Shown in pieces: positions 25,001-37,000 of a DNA stretch of 64,000 nucleotides. How positions within the stretch are numbered: the stretch's first letter is position 1; each line of letters opens with the position of its first letter. The notes beneath the pieces were generated by a model. The model was not told the DNA's origin and made no database searches. It saw only the letters and a list, made by a program, of their open reading frames with translations. Made by a program: the position numbers and the translations under genes. The DNA is taken from NCBI GenBank assembly GCA_037043455.1, contig JAWPHD010001822.1, positions 124,001-188,000 of the forward strand. The letters run 5' to 3'. The stretch comes from Cyrtodaria siliqua (taxonomy: Eukaryota > Mollusca > Bivalvia > Adapedonta > Hiatellidae).

Positions 25001-28000
25001 GAATTTAGGTGCAAACTGTTTAGTGAAAGCCGAAAAGAGTACCTTGCCTGACACCACTAACATTAAAAAAACAACAAAGTGGGCTATGTACCAGATTTTC
25101 TGGATTTTTATGAGCAGCAGTAACTGTATTTTCCCCAAAAAATACTTTTAGACCAGGGCTTCTAAAATCGCCGGTTTATCGGTTCCCAGACCGAAATCTG
25201 TTTCTCCGGACCGTTTTTCTTTTCAAAATCTCTGTTTAAATCGGTCCCAGATATTTTATCTATCGGTCGTTAAAAAATCTACAATTGGCCTTCACACTCC
25301 TTCTGATATCCTAAAATATGCCTTGCGGCAATATTCTTTGATCCATAACACGATTGTTTGTCACTCGCTGTGCGAAAGTAGGTCAATTTGGTCAATTTGG
25401 ACTAAACCATTACCGATAGTAGGGAGTTTTCCGGAAGAGTCTATAGCCTACTGCATGCCTTTGATGTGTGATCAGTGAAAGTATATCACGCGTTCTGTCG
25501 GTTCACTGAAGCGAGTGTTACCGTCTGTAATTTCTTTGATATACCGTTAGTCGTAAGGTGTTAGTTAGCCTGTTTGGTTGTGTCGGTTTGTTTTTTTAAG
25601 TATCCAAAGCCGAGACTGAAATTTGTTTGCGTCATTAAAAAAAATAATAATACCGAGATGTGTTAATTGTTTGTTTGATTTTTTGTTTACAATAACTTTA
25701 AGTATAATATTAATGACATTAATTAAGGAAAGTGATCAAACCTGACACCGTTTTTTTTTTAAGTCGGACCGAAATTGTTTGCGTTAGTCGTAACATTTGG
25801 TATTAATTAAAGGCAATGTAGCGACACAGCCAAACCATCTTTATTATTGAGAGTTCTGTCAAACTTGAACAAGGGCGAAAGAGTTATCAAAATCGAATGA
25901 TAAACAAAGAAGATATGATCATTTGAAGTTTCTGTTGAAACGGATATTGAAGCAGCCATTTTGAGAGCTATGACATCACGGTTCTAAATTACCATATATG
26001 GAATATTTATAAATATGAAAATTTACTGATATATAGGGAAAAAACGACAGCAGCTGTATGAAAAATACGTAATACTTTCATGGCAATAATGCTTTACATG
26101 ACCAGTAAAAAATGCATTCATTTGCAGTGATTTTCTTCGTTTTAAATGATATTTATCAATATTCCATATATGGTAATATGGAACTATGATGTCATAGTTC
26201 TAAAAATGGCGGCTCCCATATTTATTTTAGAACAACCTTTAAATGGTCATATCTTTTTTGTTTATCATCCGATTTTGATAATTCTTTCACCTTTTCCAAA
26301 GTTTTTCAGAACTCTCAATAATAGAGCTTGTTTGGCTGTGTCGCTACATTCCCTTTAAGCTAATTGATGAAAAACGATATTACTCAAATTTATGTAAAAT
26401 CGTATATAATCCGCTAGTCCGCGCGTGTTAGTCCGCGTTTTATACCTACCCGGTTTATTAAACACTTCCGGTTCAATTCCTCAAATGATCAACAATTTTA
26501 ATATTGAGTGAAAATTATTCATTCAGTAAAGCGAAGACATGATGTCAGTCATTAAAATGTACAAATTGTGATAAAGTTATAAATAATACAAATATAATAC
26601 AAACATACATTTTAAATAGTTCTCTATATCAATGACTAAACGGAAAAAATACATGGTGTGTGGGGTACGGCGATTTTAGTGATTTTTTCAAAATAAGTGC
26701 GGTTCTTACGGCAGTGAAAAACCTGGACCGATTTGCATTTTAAAATTTTAGAAGCCCTGTTTTAGACTGTAAATGCTTGATTCAGAATAGAAAATTGGAC
26801 TTTACTGCCTATGGCCAACACAGTAAAATCGAAGTGTGGTGTGAGACCTGAAGCACACTATAGATCGACATCCATAATTGTGCTTCCAGATTGTCTCCAG
26901 TCACTGTAAGAAGCTCTTTACCTCATCTTCAAAATGTATAGTTGTAGATAGGTGGTTTCTAAAACTGGACACCGGATCTACTTGATCAAGTCCGCCAAAG
27001 TTTCTCTTGATGGCGTGAAGCATCTGGTGCCAGGTAGGGCGTTGGCGAGATTTCTCAACAAATGAATATATCATCTTCACCAAACTGAAAAACAGACAAA
27101 GATCTAGATTTAAAAGACTGTGAAGCATTTTTAGAGGAAGATATTATCAGAGATAAAACATAGAGAAAAGGACAAATGAGTAAATCGAACAGAGACAAAT
27201 GGAACAGAGATACATGGAACAGATAAAAATGAAACTGAGATAAAGGGAAAATACATTAACGGAACAGAAACAAATGGAAGAGAAACCAATGGAACAGAGA
27301 CAAATGGAACACAGAAAAATGGAAAAGAAACAAACGGAACAGTGAAAAATAGAACAGAGACAAATAGTTTCAAATGTATGAATGGCTGGGCAGATGGACA
27401 AACAGACTCAGGCAGGTATTTAGATAGGCAGCAAACACAAACAGACTGTAACTAGAAAATGTGTCTAAGTGGCCCGCTCTGCATTATTGATAGTAAATGT
27501 ATAAATGAAGCCTTTAAAGCTTAATCAAGATCAGAAGACATGTTGAGGAGTATGATCAAAAGCTTTTCCCATATGACTATATTAACAAGGATGGCTGCAG
27601 CCAGCTATTTTAGAATCCTCATCAACACGACTTTCATGTTAAACCAACTAGATGCCATGCCCATCGCTTTAGCAAATATCATTTATAAATACCTCTTTGA
27701 GGAGTAGAGACAAACTTCTTTTTTATTTTAAGTTTACTTTTAGACATCAGGGCTATCTTGCATTCTACAGAATGTTAAATTCCAATTAGGTCCAATTATA
27801 CATCATTATGAATGTTCCTGGGAAGTTTAGTGAAAGTACTACCTGGAGGAACAGTGATCACAATAAAAATCTAACAGATCAACAGACATAGGATGTGCCA
27901 TCATATACGCTATGCAGATCTTTCATCAGTTGAGCTAAAAAGTCCAAAACCAAAGAAAACTTACCTGTAAAAGTCTCTTAATCCAAAGAATTCTCTCATA

Positions 28001-31000
28001 TTTTCTGATGCCTTTTGAAAAACCTCGAGATAGGACAATGCCATTGGTTCTATGAGTGCCTCAATCAAATTCTGTAACTGATCCTCGCTGGATAAACATA
28101 TACCTCTGAAACATGTAAAATAAAATAAGAATAATACTAAAATTGTAATGATGTTATTGATGTATTGAAGGCTGCAGGAGAATATACTGAAATATAATAT
28201 GAATGCCCTCACTGCCAGCTTTCAGCTTTTATAAATATAATTAAAGGGCCATATCTCTGCCAACTGTCAATGAACCAGAACAGTGAGACGATATGCGCAA
28301 CTAGACTTTGAACTGATAGTTTTACAAAGTATTGCCAAAATATGTTCAAGAACTGTTGACATATGTACAAAGTGTAACAAACAGATGGATAAGTGCAACA
28401 CTATATGCCCCCCACCCCAAACCACCATATATGGCAGAAGCCATACCACCATATATGGCAGAAGAATAAAAACCTTTGAGTAGTGAACCAAGATGAAGGT
28501 CTGAAGTTCATCCTCATTGGTCGAATATATACCTCTGACTGTGTAAAACACCATTTAAAATATCCTTCAATTTTATACTGTAACGATGGCTTCTTGAAAA
28601 TATTGCAACATTTTATTACTTTGCAATGGACCCTTCTGCCAAGTCTGATCAGCTCAGGACAAATATGCTGCAGTTTTTATAAAGGTGATTTCCAATAATT
28701 TAATGTGAGACAAAAATAACAAGTGATAATTAATCTTTTGGCAGACGTCTCTGATTTTGCATTAACAATGCTTTTAATGTACCGTAAAAAAAGAAATGTT
28801 ACAAATGCTACCGAAGTTCATTTGACTTTTGACCTCCAAGTGTGACCTTGACCTCTGATGTAAGAATCTGATATTTGCACTTTCCCTTCAGTATTTTCGA
28901 AGTTATGGCTGAGACATGATTGTTTCGGACAAACAAACAAATGGATTGATGTGCGATTACTGATTTTCAAATTTCTAAATACCTCAAAACATTTCTGTAA
29001 ATTCCCAAATGATCATTCATTTGAAATAGATTTAAAGCTGAAGTCTTTACACACAATCAAATGCAGCTGGACTAGTAACCTTAGCAATACACAAACAGAT
29101 AAAGTGCATTCATACAGTTATTAAAATACAATGACAAAATGTTATCTAAGCACCCTGACAGAGTGTTATCTGAACACCATATCTGATTATTAACGATAAT
29201 TTACTAACCATAAGAAAGTCTATATTCACCTTGCACTGTTCTGAAGCTCCTCCAGATCTGGCACCTCTCTCTGTACAAGAATTCCTCGGTTCATCTTAGC
29301 TGGGTCCAGCGCCCAGTTGGAGATGCCAATAAATGCAACCTGTCATTAAGAATATGTACTGTAATAAACATGAGCATAATTATGGCTTCAACAATATACC
29401 AATAGTTCAAAATCAACAAGAAATATCACTGTAAGTGACAAATGCCCCCGAAGTAACCTTTTACCTCTAAGTATGACCTTGACCTTGGAGCCATGGACCT
29501 GGATTTTGTGCGCGACACGTCGTTTGGTTGTGGTGAGCACTTGTGCCAAGTTATTTGAAAATCCGTCCTGGCATGCAAAAGTTATTGACTGGACATGATT
29601 TGACCTTTGACCTCTAAGTGTGACCTTGACCTTGTAGCCACAAACCTGGATTTTGTGTGTGACTCATCGTCTTGTGGTGAGCACTTGTGCCAAGTTATTT
29701 GTGCCGGACATGATTTGACTTTTGACCTCCAAGTGTGACCTTGAAGACCTGGGTTTTGCGCGCGACACATCGTCTTGTTATGGTGATCACTTGCGCCGTT
29801 ATTTAAAAATCCCTGCAGGGGTTGTGACGTTATGGTCCGACACGAAATTGCGTACCTGTTTTTGACCTATGAACTGCAAGTGTGACCTTGATCTTTGAGG
29901 TACGGACCTGGATTTTGCGCGTGACACATCGTCTTGCTATGGTGATCACTTGTTCCAAGTAATTTAAAAATCCCTGCAGGGGTTGTGACGTTACGGTCCG
30001 GACACGAAATTGCGTACCTGTTTTTGACCTATGAACTGCAAGTGTGACCTTGACCTTTGAGGCACGGACTTGGATTTTGCGCGTGACACATCGTCTTGTT
30101 ATGGTGATCACTTGTGCCAGGTAATTTAAAAATCCCTGCAGGGGTTGTGACGTTACGGTCCGGACACGAAAATGCGTACCTGTTTTTGACCTATAACTGC
30201 AAGTTGACCTTGACCTTTGAGGTACGGACCTGGGTATACCGCGCGACACATTGTCTTGTTATGGTGATCACTTGTGCCAAGTTAATTATCAAAGGACTGA
30301 AGGTCCTGAGAGTCGCCAAGATTGAACAGTGTCTGTCTTCTTGGTGAGGTTAAAGGTTATGTTAAATTTTACAGGTGTGTCGTATTAAAATGAAATGTTG
30401 ATGCTTAGAACATGAGATTTTTTTGTACTGAAAAATGCTTGGGACGGAATTATTTTTTGCAACTGCGTCGGTTTTGGTTTTCGAGTGTATGTCAGTGCTC
30501 ACAGGCAATTATTTTAAGAGAAGGCCCAGGGCTTGTTGCTTCTGAAAATGGACAGGCCCTGATTTAAAATGGACAGGCCCTGATTGAAAATGGAAAGGTC
30601 CAATATTTTTTCTTATTGGAAATTAGTCTTTATTCGCTTTTATACCACACATTTGTTACATATGTAGTAATCAAACCCAGAACCTCCTGACTATATTTGT
30701 CTTTTTCTACCACTTTATGCTCCTAGTCAGTGGACATATTTACTACTTTGTTTCAAATAAGTTAGAATAGAATATTACATAGTAATTTATAACCGATGCA
30801 AAGGAGAGTACTAGCACTTTCTGCCAAATGATAATAATCAGAGCCAACTTGGTGAAACTGGAGCCAAGTTTTTAATCAGGTTTTATTAGACTATCAGGGC
30901 CTCTTGTGGCTATATTTTCCTTTTTGTTACCACTTTCTACAAGTTAAAGAACTAGGAGCCTAGACTAGAAAGCATTTAAAAGTAGGATTCCAGGAACTCC

Positions 31001-34000
31001 TTACACCTTAAATAATGAATAGAAATATACTTTATATCTGTATCTATACATATATATATTTTTTCCACCAACATGTATTTGTAAAGGACAGTTTTTCTTA
31101 TTTGATTATGTAAAAAAAAAAAAAAAAAAAAAAATTTATCCGAAATTATGTACCATCCGAACTACTATGACACCGCTGTTTTCACAAACATTCAATCGAA
31201 ATACCATCAATTATCAATTACGAACTTTTTTCATGCATTAATGTGTTTTGAATGCCAAAAATGGTATTTTTTATCAAAGAGGAAAGAAAACACAACCTTA
31301 ATAGCAGGATAATGTAGTTTTATGTCAATAATTGTCGATCTCAAAGTTGTGACAAATTACCGTCTCTATAATTTCCGCGGAATTCCGAAGAAAAGCCGCA
31401 GAATAAATTCGGAATTCCGGTCTTCGGAGTAATGGACATAGGTTTTAATAGAAAATAATTCGGACTTCGGAAAAAAATAACAAAGAGATTCCATGGACAA
31501 AATCATTTTCCTCGGAAAGTCTTCGGCTTTCCGATTTCTTCGGACAAAATTGTCCGAATACGTATTTCTTCGGAAAACATTCAGGCATCAGCAATAGTTC
31601 GGAAAATATTCGGACATCGGAATTTCCTTCGGAAAATATTCGGACATCGGTATTACTTCCGGAAAATATTCGGACATCGGCATTTCTTCGGAAAATATGC
31701 TGACATCGGCATTTCCTCGGACATCGGCATTTCTTTCGAAAAATATTCGGACATTGGTATTGCTTTCGGAAAATATTCGGACATCCGCATTTATTCAGAA
31801 AATATTCGGACAGAAATAATCTTTAAAATTAAACAAGAGGTCAATGACCTTGAAGCTCTACTGATTGATTTTGATTTCAGGAAGTAGTCGCTACAGACTT
31901 GTTTTTTGAAAATCTATTTTTAACAGTGGCGGCCATCTTGAATTTCCGGCCGACCTGAAATTTTGCTAAGATCAATAAGACATTAAGAGCAACATTCCTG
32001 TGAAGTTTCATGAAAATCCGTCAGGTAGTTTCAAAGAAGTAGTCGCTACAAGTTTTCATTATATAACTCTATGTAAACAAAGCAGCCATGTTTAAGGTCA
32101 AATCAAAACGATTTTCGACAAGGACCAACATCATGTCATACTGATCATTTTAGAAAAAGTCCCATATCAATATCTCTTATTGTTTTGAAGAAGTAGTCGC
32201 TACAAACTTATTTATTTTAAATCTATTTTTAGCTGTGGCGGCCATCTTGAATTTCCGGCCGACCTGAAATTTTTCTAGGATCAACTAGACATCAAGAGCA
32301 ACATTCCTGTGAAGTTTCATGAACATCCGTCAAGTAGTTTCAGAGGAGTAGTCGCTACAAGTTTTTACTATATAACTCTATGTAACCAAAGATGGCCACT
32401 GGCAGCCATGTTTAACGTCGAATCAAAATAATTTTCCACAAGGATCTACATCATGTCATGCTGATCATGTTAGAAAAAGTCTCATATCAATATCACTTAT
32501 AGTTTTCAAGAAGTAGTCGCTACAAACTTATTTTTTAAAAATCTATTTTTAGCTGTGACGGCCATCTTGAATTTCCGGCCGACCTGAAATTTTGATAGGA
32601 TCAATTAGACATCAAGAGCAACATTCCTGTAAAGTTTCATGACAATCTGCCAAGTAGTTTCAGAGCAGTAGTCGCTACAAGTTTTTACTATATAACTCTA
32701 TGTAAACAAAGATGGCCGCTGGCAGCCATGTTTAACGTTGAATCAAAACGATTTTTGACTAGGATCAACATCATGTAATGCTGATAATTTTAGAAAAAGT
32801 CCCATATCAATATCACTTATAGTTTTCAAGAAGTAGTCGCTACAAACTTATTTTTTAAAAATCTATTTTTAGCTGTGACGGCCATTTTGAATTTCCGGCA
32901 GACCTGAAATTTTTCTAGGATCAATTAGACATCAAGAGCAACATTCCTGTAAAGTTTCATGACAATCCGCCAAGTAGTTTCAGAGAAGTAGTCGCTACAA
33001 GTTTTTACTATATAACTCTATGTAAACAAAGATGGCCGCTGGCAGCCATGTTTAACGTTGAATCAAAACGATTTTTGACTAGGATCAACATCATGTCATG
33101 CTGATCATTTTAGAAAAAGTCCCATATCAATATCACTTATAGTTTTCAAGAAGAAGTCGCTACAAACTTGTATTTTAAAACTCTATTTTTAGCATTGGCG
33201 GCCATCTTGGATTTCACATCAACATGAATTTTTGCTAGGATCAACTAGACTTTATGGGCAACATTTCTGTAAAGTTTCATGAATATCCATCCAGTAGTTT
33301 CAGCTGTGAAGTCGCTACAAATAAAAGTTTACGGACAGACGGACAGACGGACGACGGACGCCGCACCACGGCATAAGCTCTGCTGATCTCTGATCAGTAG
33401 AGCTAAAAACAATTAAAATTTATTTTTGAATAAAGAAAAGTGGAACAAATTCCACTTTTTACTAATCGTTCTTTCCTCTTATTGGACATGTATCCGATTT
33501 CTGATCTTCTTTGACAAAATTACGATTTTCGATTTGGTTCAGAAAATATTCAGATTTAGTTTGTGTTTACCAGCAGAAAAACATCGCAATTCTGTTGTTG
33601 AAATTATTCCAATTGCTTTCTTGATTTCCAGAACAATCTGGTTTTCTTTGGAAAATTGTTCGCTTCCAAATTTCTGCAGAAGCAAATCTATTAATTATAT
33701 TAGTCATGCATATTGACAAAAGGTTCATAATGGCCTGCTGTAACATTCAACAAAAACAAGTTATTTTGATTCATAAAAAAACAAATTATTGTGATAACTA
33801 TTTGAATGTGAACCGTGCAACAAATTGTGTAAATGGCGATAATGCATATAAGGGAAGTAACTCAGCAGGCCATTTCGGACACAAACACGTTCGCCTAATG
33901 TAGAAAAAAATAATTCAAAACTGGCAGTTACAAGGTTAATTTTTACTATATCAGTACAAATTGAAATAATACATTATATACATTTGCAGCAGGCCATTAT

Positions 34001-37000
34001 GAACCTTTTGTCAATATGCATGACTAATATAATTAATAGATTTGCTTCTGCAGAAATTTGGAAGCGAACGATTTTCTTTGAACAATTTTCCAAAGAAAAC
34101 CAGATTGTTCTGGAAATCAAGAAAGCAATTGGAATAATTTCAACAACAGAATTGCGATGTTTTTCTGCTGGTAAACACAAATTAAATCTGAATATTTTCT
34201 GAACCAAATCGAAAATCGTAATTTTGTCAAAGAAGATCAGAAATCGGATACATGTCCAATAAGAGGAAAGAACGATTAGTAAAAAGTGGAATTTGTTCCG
34301 CTTTTCTTTATTCAAAAATAAATTTTAATTGTTTTTTAATTTTAAAGATTATTTCTGTCCGAATATTTTCTGAATAAATGCGGATGTCCGAATATTTTCC
34401 GAAAGCAATACCAATGTCCGAATATTTTCCGAAAGAAATGCCGATGTCCGAGAAAATGCCGATGTCAGCATATTTTCCGAAGAAATGCCGATGTCCGAAT
34501 ATTTTCCAAAAGTAATACCGATGTCCGAATATTTTCCGAAGGAAATTCCGATGTCCGAATATTTTCCGAACTATTGCTGATGCCTGAATGTTTTCCGAAG
34601 AAATACGTATTCGGACAATTTTGTCCGAAGAAATCAGAAAGCCGAAGACTTTCCGAGGAAAATGATTTTGTCCATGGAATCTCTTTGTTATTCTTTTCCG
34701 AAGTCCGAATTATTTTCTATTAAAACCTATGTCCATTGCTCCGAAGACCGGAATTCCGAATTTATTCCGCGGCTTTTCTTCGGAATTCCGCGGAAATTAT
34801 AGAGACGGGCATGTCTGCAAAGATTGCCGTGTGTCCCTTTAAACTATTTGATTTGTTTACCTTGGTAGTAGAGAACTGAGCACTTCTTGACAAATTATTT
34901 TCATTAACTTGTGTATTTATTTGTAGCAGATGCCATACTATTTCTCAAAGTACTAGGCACAATAACTACAATATTTACAGACATTTAGTTCCCAATTTGT
35001 CATCTAGGTCACACATATGTCATGAGCGGCACATCCGGGTAACTACGCTATTGATTCCATTCATAAAAAATATATATGCGTGTATTATTGCGCATAGTAT
35101 TTCAGTTCCTTTTTAAAAAAAGACACGTATATACTGTATACAATGACAATTATTCACAATCAGTAGTTATATTATTCGGTATATATAACGTTCATGTCAG
35201 TCACCTTATGAAATTAAGTTATACTTGAGGCAGTTAAAGGAACTACATTCTCGAAGTGCATTCTCGAAGTGCGTAAAGGTCCCTATCCGATTTTTGGTGT
35301 ATTAATGCGCATAATATTTCGGTAAACCTACAAAAAAGACACGTTTATACTGTATACAATTACAATTATTTCCTTATTTCACAATCAGTAGTTATATTAC
35401 TCGGTATACATAACGTTCATGTCAGTCACCTTATCAAATTAAGTTGTATTTGAGGCAGTTAAAGGGGACTACATTGCCGAAAGCGGTAAAGCTCCTCACC
35501 CGTCTTAAAAACTCCCTATTCAGAAATTGCACTATATACATACTACACGATTCCAAAGAGCCAGCCATGCATCATCGACTCAAAAAATCCATGCTAGGTT
35601 TTTTAAGGTACAGTCCGGACATGAACTGCGGAAGGACAGACGGACGGCAAGACAGACGGACGGTGCAATTGCATAAAAAGGCCAGCAGCAAACAACAAGA
35701 GGTCAATGACCTTGAAGCTCTACTGATTGATTTTGATTTCAGGAAGTAGTCGCTACAGACTTGTTTTTTGAAAATCTATTTTTAACCGTGGCGGCCATCT
35801 TGAATTTCCGGCCGACCTGAAATTTTGCTAAGATCAATAAGACATTAAGAGCAACATTCCTGTGAAGTTTCATGAAAATCCGTCAGGTAGTTTCAAAGAA
35901 GTAGTCGCTACAAGTTTTCATTATATAACTCTATGTAAACAAAGCAGCCATGTTTAAGGTCAAATCAAAACGATTTTCGACAAGGACCAACATCATGTCA
36001 TACTGATCATTTTAGAAAAAGTCCCATATCAATATCTCTTATTGTTTTGAAGAAGTAGTCGCTACAAACTTATTTATTTTAAATCTATTTTTAGCTGTGG
36101 CGGCCATCTTGAATTTCCGGCTGACCTGAAATTTTTCTAGGATCAACTAGACATCAAGAGCAACATTCCTGTGAAGTTTCATGAACATCCGTCAAGTAGT
36201 TTCAGAGGAGTAGTCGCTACAAGTTTTTACTATATAACTCTATGTAACCAAAGATGGCCACTGGCAGCCATGTTTAACGCCGAATCAAAATAATTTTCCA
36301 CAAGGATCTACATCATGTCATGCTGATCATTTTAGAAAAAGTCCCATATCACTTATAGTTTTCAAGAAGTAGTAGCTACAAACTTATTTTTTAAAAATCT
36401 ATTTTTAGCTGTGACGGCCATCTTGAATTTCCGGCCGACCTGAAATTTTGATAGGATCAATTAGACATCAAGAGCAACATTCCTGTAAAGTTTCATGACA
36501 ATCCGCCAAGTAGTTTCAGAGGAGTAGTCGCTACAAGTTTTTATTATATAACTCTATGTAAACAAAGATGGCCGCTGGCAGCCATGTTTAACGTTGAATC
36601 AAAACGATTTTTGACTAGGATCAACATCATGTAATGCTGATCATTTTAGAAAAAGTCCCATATCAATATCACTTATAGTTTTCAAGAAGTAGTCGCTACA
36701 AACTTATTTTTTAAAAATCTATTTTTAGCTGTGACGGCCATCTTGAATTTCCGGCCGACCTGAAATTTTTCTAGGATCAATTAGACATCAAGAGCAACAT
36801 TCCTGTAAAGTTTCATGACAATCCGCCAAGTAGTTTCAGAGAAGTTGTCGTTACAAGTTTTTACTATATAACTCTATGTAAACAAAGATGGCCGCTGGCA
36901 GCCATGTTTAACGTTGAATCAAAACGATTTTTGACTAGGATCAACATCATGTCATGCTGATCATTTTAGAAAAAGTCCCATATCAATATCACTTATAGTT

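Noticed and set aside
27131..27401. Long minus-strand Phe/Ser/Val-rich frames
   Set aside because: They are produced by a ~16-bp minisatellite (GAACAGAGACAAATG). Overlapping frames are open for the same reason.
29582..30249. Arg/Ser/Thr-rich repeated protein frames
   Set aside because: Translation of the TGACCTTGACC tandem array; the repeated peptide follows the DNA unit.
33426..34315. Near-identical ~95-113-codon frames on opposite strands as a possible gene pair
   Set aside because: They are the two arms of the foldback element; AT-rich and without recognisable domains.
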